In this document: one piece after another, positions 36,872 to 46,649 of the stretch | How positions within the stretch are numbered: the stretch's first letter is position 1 | How the letters are laid out: each line of letters starts with the position of its first letter | Assembly: GCF_900106665.1 (NCBI RefSeq) | Contig: NZ_FNNA01000001.1 | Location: 186,001 to 250,000 of the forward strand | Source of the DNA: Paracoccus sanguinis | Lineage (GTDB): Bacteria > Pseudomonadota > Alphaproteobacteria > Rhodobacterales > Rhodobacteraceae | DNA length: 64,000 nucleotides | Direction: 5' to 3' | The notes under the pieces: model-generated | Databases searched by the model: none | Seen by the model: the letters and a program-made list of their open reading frames with translations, nothing else | Told to the model about the DNA's origin: nothing | Position numbers and translations under genes: made by a program

Positions 36872-36900
36872 CTTATGCGGCGCCCGGCGGGTGCGCGCAA
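36872..36900 (-). promoter_or_regulatory. Probable promoter of tRNA-Val(TAC)
   Basis: On the minus strand TTGCGC (36900-36895), exactly 17 bases, CATAAG (36877-36872), ending about 10 bases before the tRNA 5' end. Confidence 0.55.
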
Positions 36901-36991
36901 GCACGCAGGGCGGCGCCCGTTCGGCAAGGGCGATTGCCGGGCGTCGGGAAAGCCCTATGCTTGGCCCTCCAGCCGCCCGGATGGTTCGCCG

Positions 36992-37690
36992 ATGCCGCCC
37001 ACGACCACCAGCTACCGCACCATCAAGGCCGACCTCCTGACCCGTATCCAGGCTGGCGAGTTCCCGCCCGGCACCCGCCTGCCCGACGAGATCGACCTCG
37101 CCGAGCGCTTCGGCGTCGCCCGCACCACCGTGGCCCGCGCCATGCGCGAGCTGGTCGACGACGGGCTGATCGAGCGGCGGCGCAAGGCCGGGACCCGCGT
37201 GAGGCTCGCCCCGCTCAGGCAGGCGCGGGTCAAGATCCCGCTCGTACGCGACGAGATCGGCGAGATGGGGGCGGAGTACGGCTACCGGCTGCTGCACTCG
37301 GCCATCACCCCCGCCCCGCCCGAGGCACAGGCGCGGCTGAAGATCGGGGCGCGGACCCGGGTGCGCCATCTGATCTGCCTGCATCTGGCGGACGGGGCGC
37401 CCTATCAGTTCGAGGATCGCTGGATCAACCTCGCCGCCGTCCCCGACGCCGCCGAGGCCGATTTCACCGAGAGCGGCCCGAACGAGTGGCTGGTCGGCAA
37501 GATCCCCTACAGCAGCGCCGAGATCGCCTTTTGCGCCGCCGAGGCCGACGCGGAGCAGTCCGCGGCGCTGGAGTGCGCCGCGGGGGCCGCGCTGTTCTGC
37601 ATCGAGCGGCGGACCCAGTGGCAGCGGCGGGTGCTGACCTGCGTGCGGCTCGCCTATCGGCACGGCCACCGGCTGATGACGCGCTACTGA
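36992..37690 (+). CDS. hutC: Histidine utilisation repressor HutC (GntR/UTRA)
   Basis: A 232-residue GntR-family repressor with N-terminal winged helix (LLTRIQAGEFPPGTRLPDEI, FGVARTTVARAMRELVDDGL) and a C-terminal UTRA ligand domain. UTRA signatures include LICLHLADGAPYQFEDRWIN and the end GHRLMTRY. In Pseudomonas and Klebsiella HutC binds urocanate and releases hut promoters; the same is expected here. It stands immediately left of hutF, convergent with it, and likely represses the hutF/hutI divergent region at 39100-39150. Confidence 0.93.
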   Translation: MPPTTTSYRTIKADLLTRIQAGEFPPGTRLPDEIDLAERFGVARTTVARAMRELVDDGLIERRRKAGTRVRLAPLRQARVKIPLVRDEIGEMGAEYGYRLLHSAITPAPPEAQARLKIGARTRVRHLICLHLADGAPYQFEDRWINLAAVPDAAEADFTESGPNEWLVGKIPYSSAEIAFCAAEADAEQSAALECAAGAALFCIERRTQWQRRVLTCVRLAYRHGHRLMTRY

Positions 37691-37730
37691 CCGCCGCCGC
37701 AGGTGCTTGGGCCAGAAAGACTGTGGCGCC

Positions 37731-39086
37731 TCAGCCGTCCCGCAGCGGACGCACGGCGGCGCGGTAGGCGGCGGTGATTGCCTCACGCGCGACGTGGCGG
37801 CCGCCGCGGACCATGTGGCGCCCGCCCGACCAGACGTCGGCCACCATCTCGGGGCCGCCGGCCATGGCGAAGCTGTCGAGGATGGTGTCGCCCGCCAGCC
37901 CCTCGAGGTCCGGGTGGGTCATGTCGAGCGCGAGCAGGTCGGCCGGCTCGCCCACCGCGATCACCCCTGCCCCGCGCCCCGCCGCCTGGGCCCCGCCCCG
38001 CGCGGACGCCTCGAAAATGCGGCGCCCGGTGGACTGCTCGGCGGTGGCGAGCGCGGCGCGCGAGTGGTCGCGCAGGCGCTGGCTCGTCTCGAGCTGGCGC
38101 AGCTCTTCGGCGAGCGAGATGCGGATGTTGCTGTCCGAGCCGAGCGAGATCGCCCCCCCCGCCCCCATCCAGCGCACCCCGTCGAAGATCCCGTCGCCGA
38201 GGCTCGCCTCGGTGAGCGGGCAGAGGCCGGCGACCGCGCCGGTGCGGGCCAAGCCCTCGGTCTCTGCCGGGGTCATCTGGGTGAGGTGGATCAGGCACCA
38301 GCGCGGCGAGAGGTCGAGATGGTCGAGCGCCCATTCGACGGGCCGGGCGCCATAGGCGGCGCGGACCTCGTCGACCTCGGGGATCTGCTCGGCGAGGTGC
38401 ATGTGGATCGGGCCGTCGGTGAGCGCGGCGAGCGGGGCGAAGTCCTCGGGCGCCACAGCGCGCAGCGAATGGGGGGCGACGCCGAGGCGGGCGTCGGGCA
38501 GCGGCGCCAGCGCCCGGGCCGCCGCCTCGACCAGCCGGGCGTAGCGCTCGGGGTCGTTGCCGAAGCGCAGCTGCCCGCCCGCGAGCGGCCGCCGGTCGCA
38601 GCCGCCGAAGCGGTAGAGCACCGGCAAGAGCGTCAGGCCCATGCCCGAGGTCGCCGCCGCCGCCGCGATTCGCGCCGACATCTCGGCGAGGTCCGCGTAG
38701 GGCTGCCCGCCCGGGGCGTGGTGCAGGTAGTGGAACTCGACAGTGCTGCCGAAGCCCGCCTCAAGCATCTGCATCTGCACGAGGGCGGCGATGGCCTCGA
38801 CCTGCGCGGGGGTGATGGTCTCGAGAAAGCGGTACATCAGCGCCCGCCAGGTCCAGAAGCTGTCCTCGCCCGCCCCGCGCCGTTCGGTCAGACCCGCCAT
38901 GGCGCGCTGGAAGGCATGCGAGTGGCTGTTGGCGGGCGCCGGGACCAGCACGCCCGCGCGGTGATCGCCGGGGGCGGCGGGCCCCTGCCCCACCGCGGCG
39001 ATGCGCCCGTCGGGGCCGAGCGTGATCCGGACATCCCGCGCCCATCCCTCGGGCAGCAGCGCCTCGGCAGCGTGAAGATGGGCCAT
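37731..39086 (-). CDS. hutF: Formimidoylglutamate deiminase HutF
   Basis: Hydrolyses N-formimidoyl-L-glutamate to N-formyl-L-glutamate and ammonia in the five-step histidine pathway. The 451-residue amidohydrolase has the metal motif PANSHSHAFQRAMAG, HMHLAEQIPEVDEV and SLGSDSNIRISLAEELRQLE with the catalytic Asp. The product needs HutG, which is not in this window. Start ATG 39086; transcribed divergently from hutI across a 97-base regulatory spacer. Confidence 0.95.
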   Translation of the reverse strand: MAHLHAAEALLPEGWARDVRITLGPDGRIAAVGQGPAAPGDHRAGVLVPAPANSHSHAFQRAMAGLTERRGAGEDSFWTWRALMYRFLETITPAQVEAIAALVQMQMLEAGFGSTVEFHYLHHAPGGQPYADLAEMSARIAAAAATSGMGLTLLPVLYRFGGCDRRPLAGGQLRFGNDPERYARLVEAAARALAPLPDARLGVAPHSLRAVAPEDFAPLAALTDGPIHMHLAEQIPEVDEVRAAYGARPVEWALDHLDLSPRWCLIHLTQMTPAETEGLARTGAVAGLCPLTEASLGDGIFDGVRWMGAGGAISLGSDSNIRISLAEELRQLETSQRLRDHSRAALATAEQSTGRRIFEASARGGAQAAGRGAGVIAVGEPADLLALDMTHPDLEGLAGDTILDSFAMAGGPEMVADVWSGGRHMVRGGRHVAREAITAAYRAAVRPLRDG

Positions 39087-39099
39087 CGCGGGAACCTCG

Positions 39100-39150
39100 C
39101 TTGACAGGAATATGCGTAGTCATAATACTTGACACCGACGACGCGACAAG
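39100..39150. promoter_or_regulatory. Divergent hutF/hutI promoters and candidate HutC operator
   Basis: CTTGACA occurs twice, at 39100-39106 and 39128-39134. For hutI a -35 TTGACA (39101-39106) and -10 TAATAC (39123-39128) are 16 bases apart. For hutF, on the minus strand, TTGTCG (39149-39144) and TATTAT (39127-39122) are 16 apart. The -10 regions overlap around a TATG-N6-CATA inverted repeat (39111-39124), a good place for HutC to block both directions. Confidence 0.55.
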
Positions 39151-39183
39151 CCCGGGAATCGCTGCCCGGGGCCTGGGGGCCGA

Positions 39184-40377
39184 ATGATCCTGACCGACGC
39201 GACCGTGGCCGAGGCCGCCCTGACCCACGAGGGGGTGGGCTTCACCGTCACCGAGGGGCAGGCGATCGCGCTCGACGGCGACCGGATCGCCTGGGTCGGA
39301 CCCGCCGCCGAAGCGCCCGAAGGGCCGCGGCAGAGCCTCGGGGGGCGGCTGGTGACGGCGGGGCTGATCGACTGCCACACCCATCTGGTCCACGGCGGCG
39401 ACCGCGCGGTCGAGTTCGACATGCGCCTGAACGGTGCCGCGTACGAAGAGATCGCGCGGGCCGGCGGCGGCATCCTGTCCACGGTCCGCGCCACCCGCGG
39501 GGCGTCGGACGCGGCGCTGCTCGACTCGGCGCTCGCCCGCGCCGACCATCTGATCGCCGAGGGGGTCACGACCATCGAGGTCAAGTCGGGCTACGGGCTC
39601 GACGTCGAGACCGAGCTGCGGATGCTGCGCACCGCCCGCCGGATCGCCACCGAGCGGCCGGTGCGGATCGTCACCACCTGGCTCGCCGCCCACGCGCTGC
39701 CGCCCGAGTACAAGGACGACCGCGCCGCCTATCTGCGCGAGGTCGCCATCGACGGGCTGGCCGCCGCCCATGCCGAAGGGCTGGTCGATGCGGTGGACGG
39801 GTTCTGCGAGGGGATCGCCTTTTCGGTGGCCGAGATGGAGCAGCTGTTCGACGCGGCGGACCGCCTCGGCCTGCCGGTCAAGCTGCACGCCGAGCAGCTC
39901 TCGGACCTCGGTGGCGCGGCGATGGCGGCGCGGCGCGGGGCGATCTCGGCCGACCATCTGGAACATCTCGGCGCCGACGGGATCGCGGCGATGGCCGACA
40001 GCGGCACGGTCGCGGTGATGCTGCCCGGCGCCTACTACACGCTGCGCGAGACGCAGGCCCCGCCCATCGCCGCGCTGCGGGCCGCGGGCGTGCCGATGGC
40101 GCTCGCCACCGACTGCAACCCCGGCACCTCGCCGCTGACCTCGCTGCTTCTGACCATGAACATGGGCGCCACGCTCTTCCGCATGACCCCGGCCGAATGC
40201 CTCGCGGGCGTCACCTCCCACGCCGCCCGGGCGCTGGGGCTGGACGACCGCGGCCGGATCGCGCCGGGGCTGCGCGCCGATCTGGCCGTCTGGAACGCCG
40301 CCCACCCGGCCGAGCTGAGCTACCGCATCGGCTACAACCCGCTTCACGCCCGCATCTTCGGAGGCGACCTTGCCTGA
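39184..40377 (+). CDS. hutI: Imidazolonepropionase HutI
   Basis: Hydrolyses 4-imidazolone-5-propionate to N-formimidoylglutamate. The 397-residue amidohydrolase carries metal-binding H65 and H67 in [18 protein letters not shown], then [29 protein letters not shown], the second-shell [13 protein letters not shown] and [13 protein letters not shown]. It opens the plus-strand hut operon and overlaps hutH by 8 bases. Translation begins at the ATG 84 bases after the first CTTGACA of the divergent promoter. Confidence 0.97.
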   Translation: MILTDATVAEAALTHEGVGFTVTEGQAIALDGDRIAWVGPAAEAPEGPRQSLGGRLVTAGLIDCHTHLVHGGDRAVEFDMRLNGAAYEEIARAGGGILSTVRATRGASDAALLDSALARADHLIAEGVTTIEVKSGYGLDVETELRMLRTARRIATERPVRIVTTWLAAHALPPEYKDDRAAYLREVAIDGLAAAHAEGLVDAVDGFCEGIAFSVAEMEQLFDAADRLGLPVKLHAEQLSDLGGAAMAARRGAISADHLEHLGADGIAAMADSGTVAVMLPGAYYTLRETQAPPIAALRAAGVPMALATDCNPGTSPLTSLLLTMNMGATLFRMTPAECLAGVTSHAARALGLDDRGRIAPGLRADLAVWNAAHPAELSYRIGYNPLHARIFGGDLA

Positions 40378-41935
40378 CACGCTGACCCTCACCCCCGGCG
40401 CGGCCACCCTCGCCGATCTCGAGCGCATCTGGCGCGAGGGGCTGGCGGTCCGGCTCGACCCCTCGGCCCGCGCCGGGATCGAGGCGTCGGCCGCCCGGAT
40501 CGCCGCCGCGGCCGCCGGGGACGCGCCGGTCTACGGGGTCAACACCGGCTTCGGCAAGCTCGCCTCGGTCCGCATCGCGCCCGACGACACGGCGACGCTG
40601 CAGCGCAACCTGATCCTGTCGCATTGCTGCGGCGTGGGCGACCCCATCGAGACGCCGACCGTGCGGCTCATCATGGCGCTGAAGCTGTTGAGCCTCGGGC
40701 GCGGCGCGTCGGGGGTGCGGCCGGTGCTGGTCGACCTGCTCGAGGCGATGCTGGCGCGCGGCGTGACCCCGGTGATCCCCGCGCAGGGATCCGTTGGCGC
40801 GTCGGGCGACCTCGCGCCGCTCGCCCACATGGCGGCGGTGATGTTGGGCGAGGGGCGCGCGATCCATGACGGCCGCGAGATGGGCGGCGCCGAGGCGCTG
40901 GCCGCCGCGGGCCGCTCTCCCGTCGCGCTGAGCGCCAAGGAGGGGCTGGCGCTGATCAACGGCACCCAGGTCTCGACCGCCTTCGCGCTGGCGGGGCTCT
41001 TCGACGGGTTCCGCGCGGCGCGAGCGGCGCTCGTCGCCTCGGCCATGTCCACCGACGCGATCATGGGCTCGACCGCGCCGCTGCTGGACGAGATCCACAC
41101 GCTGCGCGGCCACCGCGGCCAGATCCTCGCCGCCCGGGTGATCCGGGGGCTGATGGAAGGCTCCGAGATCCGCGAGAGCCACCGCGAGGGCGACCAGCGC
41201 GTGCAGGACCCCTATTGCATCCGCTGCCAGCCGCAGGTCACCGGCGCCTGCCTCGACGTGCTGTGGCAGGCCGCCCGGACGCTCGAGGTCGAGGCGAACG
41301 CCGCGACCGACAACCCGCTGGTACTGTCGTCGTCGGGGCGGATCGTCTCGGGCGGGAACTTCCACGCCGAGCCGGTGGCCTTTGCCGCCGACCAGATCGC
41401 GCTGGCGCTGGCCGAGATCGGCGCGATCAGCCAGCGCCGCATCGCGCTGATGGTCGACCCGGCGATGAACTTCGGCCTGCCCGCGTTCCTCACGCCCGAG
41501 CCGGGGCTGAACAGCGGGCTGATGATTGCCGAGGTCACAAGCGCCGCGTTGATGAGCGAAAACAAGCATCTGGCGAACCCTTGTTCGACGGATTCGACCC
41601 CCACCAGCGCCAATCAGGAAGATCACGTCAGCATGGCGGCGCACGGGGCGCGGCGGCTCGCGCGGATGAACGCGAACCTCGCCCATATCGTCGGGATCGA
41701 GGCGATCTGCGCCGGGGCCGGGCTCGACGCGCGCGCGCCGCTGGCCACCTCGGCGCCGCTGGCCCGGGTGCTGGCCACGCTCCGCGAGGTCGTGCCGCCC
41801 ATGGGTCAGGACCGCTATCTCGCGCCCGAGCTGACCGCGGCGGCGGGGCTGGTCGCGGGCGACGCGCTGGCAGAAGCCGCGGGCGGGTGCGAGGCCGTCC
41901 GGCCCGGCGCCTGGGCCGAGGGCTGGGGGGCATGA
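40370..41935 (+). CDS. hutH: Histidine ammonia-lyase HutH
   Basis: Deaminates L-histidine to trans-urocanate. The 521-residue enzyme forms its MIO cofactor from Ala144-Ser145-Gly146 in [16 protein letters not shown]. Other signatures are [26 protein letters not shown] and [20 protein letters not shown]. It starts at TTG 40370 behind GGAGG, overlapping hutI, and ends in ATGA overlap with the CoA-transferase gene, so the three are translated as one coupled message. Confidence 0.97.
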   Translation: MPDTLTLTPGAATLADLERIWREGLAVRLDPSARAGIEASAARIAAAAAGDAPVYGVNTGFGKLASVRIAPDDTATLQRNLILSHCCGVGDPIETPTVRLIMALKLLSLGRGASGVRPVLVDLLEAMLARGVTPVIPAQGSVGASGDLAPLAHMAAVMLGEGRAIHDGREMGGAEALAAAGRSPVALSAKEGLALINGTQVSTAFALAGLFDGFRAARAALVASAMSTDAIMGSTAPLLDEIHTLRGHRGQILAARVIRGLMEGSEIRESHREGDQRVQDPYCIRCQPQVTGACLDVLWQAARTLEVEANAATDNPLVLSSSGRIVSGGNFHAEPVAFAADQIALALAEIGAISQRRIALMVDPAMNFGLPAFLTPEPGLNSGLMIAEVTSAALMSENKHLANPCSTDSTPTSANQEDHVSMAAHGARRLARMNANLAHIVGIEAICAGAGLDARAPLATSAPLARVLATLREVVPPMGQDRYLAPELTAAAGLVAGDALAEAAGGCEAVRPGAWAEGWGA

Positions 41936-43128
41936 GCGGGCCCTTGGCCGGACTGCGCGTGCTCGACCTGACGCGCGTGCTCGCGGGGCCGTTCGCCACC
42001 GCGATCCTCGCCGATCTGGGGGCCGAGGTGGTCAAGCTCGAACCCCCCTCGGGCGACGATTACCGCGCCATCGGCCCGTTCCGCGACGGGGAATCGGCGC
42101 TCTTCGCGCTGACCAACCGCGGCAAGCGCTCGGTGGTGGTGGACCTCAAGGCGCCCGAGGGGCAGGCGCTGGCGCGCCGGATGGCCGCGGGGTGCGACGT
42201 GGTGGTCGAAAACTTCCGCCCCTGCGTCGCCGCGCGGCTGGGCCTCGGGGCCGAGGCACTGCGGGCCGAGAACCCGGGGCTGGTGGTCTGCTCGATCTCG
42301 GGCTTCGGCCAGTCGGGGCCGGACACCGCGCTGCCCGCCTATGACATCATCGTGCAGGCGCTCTCGGGCTGGATGGACGCGACCGGCGAGGCCGGCGGCG
42401 GCCCGCTGAAGGTCGGCGAGGCGCTCGGCGACGTAGCCGCTGGGCTTTACGCCGCGATCGGCATTCTCGCGGCGCTGGTCGGGCGGGGCCGCACCGGCGA
42501 AGGCGCGGCGCTCGACGTGGCGATGCTCGACTGCCTCGTGGCGATGCTGCCGACGAGCCACGCGCTGCACCTCTATGCCGGGCAGAGCGTCGCGCGGGTG
42601 GGCAACCGGCACCCGCTTTCGACCCCCTTCGGCGGCTACCGCACGGCCGATGGGCACGTGATCATCGCGGTGCTGGGCGCACGGCAGTTCGCGGCGCTCT
42701 GCCGGCTGGTCGGGCGCCCCGAGGCGGCCGACGACCCGCGCTTTGCGACCGACGAGTGGCGCACGGCGCATGAGCCCGAGATCCGGGCGCTGATCGAGGA
42801 CTGGTCGGCGGGGCTGTCGACCGACGACGCGGTGGCGGCGCTGCGGGGGGCGGACATTCCCGCCGCGCCGATCCTGACGCTCGCGGGGCAGTTGGCCTCG
42901 GCGCACGCGCAGGCCCGCGACCTCGTCGCCGAGCTGCCGCATCACCGGCTGGGTCGCGCCCCGGTGGTGGGCCAGCCGCTGCGCTTCGATGGCGCGAAGC
43001 CTTTGGCCCCGACCGGCACGCCCGCGCTGGGCGCGGACACTCGCGCGGTGCTCGACGGGCTCGGGCTCAGCGCGGACCAGATCGCCGGGCTGGTCGCCGC
43101 CGGCATCGTGCAGGAGACGCAAGCATGA
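41932..43128 (+). CDS. CaiB/BaiF family (class III) CoA-transferase inside the hut operon
   Basis: A 398-residue family III CoA-transferase, the fold of interlocked dimers. It opens with [20 protein letters not shown], and the catalytic Asp is D167 in [20 protein letters not shown], aligned with Asp169 of formyl-CoA transferase. Also visible: [14 protein letters not shown] and [15 protein letters not shown]. These enzymes move CoA between carboxylic acids. ATGA overlaps tie it to hutH before it and to the acyl-CoA dehydrogenase after it. I infer it activates an imidazole-acid linked to urocanate, as CaiB does for carnitine; the substrate is not shown by sequence. Confidence 0.9.
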   Translation: MSGPLAGLRVLDLTRVLAGPFATAILADLGAEVVKLEPPSGDDYRAIGPFRDGESALFALTNRGKRSVVVDLKAPEGQALARRMAAGCDVVVENFRPCVAARLGLGAEALRAENPGLVVCSISGFGQSGPDTALPAYDIIVQALSGWMDATGEAGGGPLKVGEALGDVAAGLYAAIGILAALVGRGRTGEGAALDVAMLDCLVAMLPTSHALHLYAGQSVARVGNRHPLSTPFGGYRTADGHVIIAVLGARQFAALCRLVGRPEAADDPRFATDEWRTAHEPEIRALIEDWSAGLSTDDAVAALRGADIPAAPILTLAGQLASAHAQARDLVAELPHHRLGRAPVVGQPLRFDGAKPLAPTGTPALGADTRAVLDGLGLSADQIAGLVAAGIVQETQA

Positions 43129-44282
43129 GCGCACACACCCACCGGCTGGCCGAGGGCGAGGCCGCCTTCCTCGACGTGCTCGCGCGCTTCTGCGCCGAGG
43201 AGATCGCGCCGAAGGCCGCGGCCACCGACGAGACCGGCGCCTTCGTCCACGACCAGCTTTCGGCACTGGCCGGGATCGGGATGATGGGCGCGAACCTGCC
43301 CGAGGCGTGGGGCGGGGCGGGCATCTCGGCCCCCGCGCTCTTCGAGGCGGTGGCGACCGTCGCAGGCGCCTGCGGCTCGACCGTTTCGGCGCTGACGGCG
43401 CATTACCTTGCCACCGACTCGGTCCTGATCGGCGCCGACGACGAATTGCGGGCCCGCATCCTGCCGGCGGCGGCCGAGGGGCGGGCGCTCGGCGCCTTTG
43501 CCCTGACCGAGCCGAATGCCGGCTCGGACCCCGCCGACATGAAGACCCGCGCCACGCGCGAGGGCGACGGCTGGCGGATCAAGGGCCGCAAGTGCTTCAT
43601 CTCGAACGGGGGCGTGGCGGATTTCCTCGTCGTCTATGCGGTCACCGACCCGGCGGCGGGCCACCGCGGCATCTCGGCCTTCGTGGTCGAGAAGGGCACG
43701 CCCGGCCTGACCCCCGGCCGGGTCGAGCAGACCATGGGCCTGCGCGGCGGCCATGTGTGGGAACTCGACCTCGACCTGATGGTGCCTGACGCGAACCGCC
43801 TCGGCCCCGAGGGCAGCGGCTTTCGCACCGCCATGGCGGTGCTGGACAACGGCCGGATCGAGGTCGCGGCGATGGCCGTGGGCATCGCCCGCGCGGCGCT
43901 GGCCGCGGCGCGGGACTGGGCCAAGTCGCGCATCATCGGCGGCGCGCCTCTGGCCCAACGGCAGGGCATCCAGTGGATGCTGGCCGACATGGCCACCGAC
44001 CTGGCCGCCGCCGAGCTGATGGGCCACGAGGCCGCCCGCCAGCGCCAGGCGCTGCACGACGGGACCGGCGGGCGCTTCGGCATGGCCGCGAGCCAGGCCA
44101 AGCTCTTCGCCTCGGAAGCCGCGGGGCGCATCGCCGATGCCGCGCTGCAGATCTACGGCGGCTACGGCTTCACCCGCGACTTCCCGCTTGAACGCATGGT
44201 CCGCGACCTGCGGATCATGCGCATCTACGAGGGATCGTCCGAGATCCAGCGCAACGTCATCGCCGGCCGACTGCTCGCCTGA
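43125..44282 (+). CDS. Acyl-CoA dehydrogenase inside the hut operon
   Basis: A 385-residue FAD enzyme of the acyl-CoA dehydrogenase family. Flavin and substrate motifs are AFALTEPNAGSDPADMKT (residues 125-142), KCFISNGGVADF, and QIYGGYGFTRDFPLERMVRD. The catalytic base is Glu369 in RIYEGSSEIQRNVIAGRLL, the classical C-terminal position. It should form an alpha,beta-double bond in an acyl-CoA and pass electrons to ETF; CaiA shows that such enzymes can also reduce. It overlaps the CoA-transferase gene and sits 12 bases before hutU. A urocanoyl-CoA/imidazolepropionyl-CoA interconversion is inferred. Confidence 0.92.
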   Translation: MSAHTHRLAEGEAAFLDVLARFCAEEIAPKAAATDETGAFVHDQLSALAGIGMMGANLPEAWGGAGISAPALFEAVATVAGACGSTVSALTAHYLATDSVLIGADDELRARILPAAAEGRALGAFALTEPNAGSDPADMKTRATREGDGWRIKGRKCFISNGGVADFLVVYAVTDPAAGHRGISAFVVEKGTPGLTPGRVEQTMGLRGGHVWELDLDLMVPDANRLGPEGSGFRTAMAVLDNGRIEVAAMAVGIARAALAAARDWAKSRIIGGAPLAQRQGIQWMLADMATDLAAAELMGHEAARQRQALHDGTGGRFGMAASQAKLFASEAAGRIADAALQIYGGYGFTRDFPLERMVRDLRIMRIYEGSSEIQRNVIAGRLLA

Positions 44283-44294
44283 AAGGACCGCCCC

Positions 44295-45992
44295 ATGACC
44301 GAGACGCGACCCACGAACCCGCGCCACAACGCCCGCGACATCTATCCGGCCACCGGCACCGAGATCAGCGCGAAAAGCTGGCTGACCGAGGCGCCGCTCA
44401 GGATGCTGATGAACAACCTGCACCCGGACGTGGCCGAGAACCCGCATGAGCTGGTGGTCTATGGCGGCATCGGCCGCGCCGCCCGCACGTGGGAGGATTT
44501 CGACCGGATCGCCGCCAGCCTGCGGGCGCTCGACGAGGACCAGACGCTGCTCGTCCAGTCCGGCAAGCCGGTCGGCGTGTTCCAGACCCACAAGGACGCG
44601 CCGCGGGTGCTGATCGCCAACTCGAACCTCGTGCCGCACTGGGCGACGTGGGAGCATTTCAACGAACTCGACCGCAAGGGTCTGGCCATGTACGGGCAGA
44701 TGACGGCGGGCTCGTGGATCTACATCGGCACGCAGGGCATCGTGCAGGGGACGTATGAGACGTTCGCCGAGGCCGGGCGGCAGCATTACGGCGGCGACCT
44801 CAAGGGGCGGTGGATCCTGACCGCAGGGCTCGGCGGCATGGGCGGCGCGCAGCCCTTGGCGGCGGTGATGGCCGGGGCCTGCTGCCTCGCCGTCGAGTGC
44901 GACGAGACCCGCGCCGATTTCCGCATCCGCACCCGCTATTGCGACGAAAAGACCCACAGCCTCGACGAGGCGCTGGCGATGATCGACCGCTGGACCAAGG
45001 CGGGCGAGGCCAAGTCGGTGGCGCTGATCGGCAACGCCGCCGAGGTGTTCCCCGAAATCTTCCGCCGGATGCAGGCGGGCGGCATGCGCCCTGACATCGT
45101 GACCGACCAGACCTCGGCCCACGACCCGCTGCACGGCTACCTGCCGCTCGGCTGGTCGGTCGCCGAGTGGCGCGCCCGGCAGGAGACCGAGCCGCAGGCG
45201 GTCGAGCACGCCGCCCGCGCAGCGATGAAACAGCACGTTGCGGCGATGGTGGATTTCTGGAACGCGGGCGTGCCGACGGTCGATTACGGCAACAACATCC
45301 GGCAGGTGGCGCTCGAGGAAGGGCTCGAGAACGCCTTTGCCTTTCCCGGCTTCGTGCCCGCCTACATCCGGCCGCTCTTCTGCCGCGGCATCGGGCCGTT
45401 CCGCTGGGCAGCGCTCTCGGGCGACCCAGAGGACATCTACAAGACCGACGCGAAGATGAAGGAGCTGTTCCCCGAGAACGCCCATCTGCACAAATGGCTC
45501 GACATGGCGCGCGAGCGCATCGCCTTCCAGGGCCTGCCCGCGCGGATCATGTGGATCGGCCTGGGCGACCGGCACCGGGCGGGTCTGGCGATCAACGAGA
45601 TGGTCCGCAATGGCGAGCTGAAGGCGCCGGTGGTGATCGGCCGCGACCACCTCGATTCCGGGTCGGTGGCCAGCCCCAACCGCGAGACCGAGGCGATGAA
45701 GGACGGCTCGGACGCGGTGTCGGACTGGCCGCTGCTCAACGCGCTTCTGAACACCGCGAGCGGCGCGACCTGGGTCTCGCTGCACCACGGCGGCGGCGTG
45801 GGGATGGGGTTCAGCCAGCACTCGGGCATGGTGATCTGCTGCGACGGGTCCGAGGACGCCGACCGGCGCCTCGCCCGCGTGCTGTGGAACGATCCGGCCA
45901 CGGGCGTCATGCGCCACGCCGATGCGGGCTATGACATCGCGCTGGATTGCGCGCGCGAGCATGGGCTGAACCTGCCCGGCATCCTCGGATGA
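44295..45992 (+). CDS. hutU: Urocanate hydratase HutU
   Basis: NAD-dependent hydration of urocanate to imidazolonepropionate. The 565-residue protein is full length, with [59 protein letters not shown] (dinucleotide binding) and [29 protein letters not shown] precedes the ATG. It follows the acyl-CoA dehydrogenase by 12 bases and its stop overlaps hutD, so both lie in the hut operon. Confidence 0.98.
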   Translation: MTETRPTNPRHNARDIYPATGTEISAKSWLTEAPLRMLMNNLHPDVAENPHELVVYGGIGRAARTWEDFDRIAASLRALDEDQTLLVQSGKPVGVFQTHKDAPRVLIANSNLVPHWATWEHFNELDRKGLAMYGQMTAGSWIYIGTQGIVQGTYETFAEAGRQHYGGDLKGRWILTAGLGGMGGAQPLAAVMAGACCLAVECDETRADFRIRTRYCDEKTHSLDEALAMIDRWTKAGEAKSVALIGNAAEVFPEIFRRMQAGGMRPDIVTDQTSAHDPLHGYLPLGWSVAEWRARQETEPQAVEHAARAAMKQHVAAMVDFWNAGVPTVDYGNNIRQVALEEGLENAFAFPGFVPAYIRPLFCRGIGPFRWAALSGDPEDIYKTDAKMKELFPENAHLHKWLDMARERIAFQGLPARIMWIGLGDRHRAGLAINEMVRNGELKAPVVIGRDHLDSGSVASPNRETEAMKDGSDAVSDWPLLNALLNTASGATWVSLHHGGGVGMGFSQHSGMVICCDGSEDADRRLARVLWNDPATGVMRHADAGYDIALDCAREHGLNLPGILG

Positions 45993-46573
45993 GGATCGTC
46001 CGCCGCGCCGAGCTGACCGGGCAGCCGTGGCGGAACGGCGGCGGGGTGACGTGGCAGATCGCCGCCGGCCCCGAGGGCGCCGACGTGGCGGCCTTCGACT
46101 GGCGGCTCAGCATGGCCGAGGTGGCCGCGGACGGGCCGTTCTCGGCCTTTCCCGGCATCGACCGGACGCTGACGCTGATCGAGGGCGCAGGTCTGGCGCT
46201 CGACTTCGGCGGGGGGACGGTGCGGCTCGCGCCGGGCGACGCGCCGCTGAGCTTTCCGGGAGAGGCGCCGGTGACGGGACGGCTCATCGCCGGGCCGGTG
46301 ATCGACCTCAACGTGATGACCCGCCGCGGGGTGCTGAGCCACCACGTCGAGCCGCTGGCCGCAGGCGAGGCCGCCCCTGCGGGGACGGTGGCGCTGGTGG
46401 CGCTCAGCCCCCAGCCGGGACCGGCGGGCGGCGCGGGGCTCGCCCCCGGCGACACGCTGCTGGCCGATCCGGCGGGCGGTCTGGACGGATTGGCGGCAGC
46501 CGGCCCCGCGCTGGCCGTCGTCCTGCGGCCGGCCCGCCCGCAACGCTGGATTTCCGGTGCGGCCGACGCTTAG
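45989..46573 (+). CDS. hutD: HutD family protein
   Basis: A 194-residue cupin-like HutD protein, a regular but poorly understood hut partner thought in Pseudomonas to limit hut expression or urocanate/formimidoylglutamate build-up. Signatures: [58 protein letters not shown] and LNVMTRRG. It starts on the ATG of the ATGA overlap with hutU and ends the coupled string; the transporter genes begin 76 bases on. Confidence 0.92.
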   Translation: MRIVRRAELTGQPWRNGGGVTWQIAAGPEGADVAAFDWRLSMAEVAADGPFSAFPGIDRTLTLIEGAGLALDFGGGTVRLAPGDAPLSFPGEAPVTGRLIAGPVIDLNVMTRRGVLSHHVEPLAAGEAAPAGTVALVALSPQPGPAGGAGLAPGDTLLADPAGGLDGLAAAGPALAVVLRPARPQRWISGAADA

Positions 46574-46649
46574 ATCGGCCCGCCACATCAGCGGCGCCCG
46601 CCGGGCAGGACGCCGCGTTCAACCCGCCCGACAGGAGAGGACCGACACC

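Noticed and set aside
42942..45962. A 1006-codon open frame on the minus strand opposite the acyl-CoA dehydrogenase and hutU
   Set aside because: Its residues are the Arg/His/Gly/Ala-rich pattern of an antisense GC-rich shadow and match no family, while both plus-strand genes are complete with catalytic motifs.
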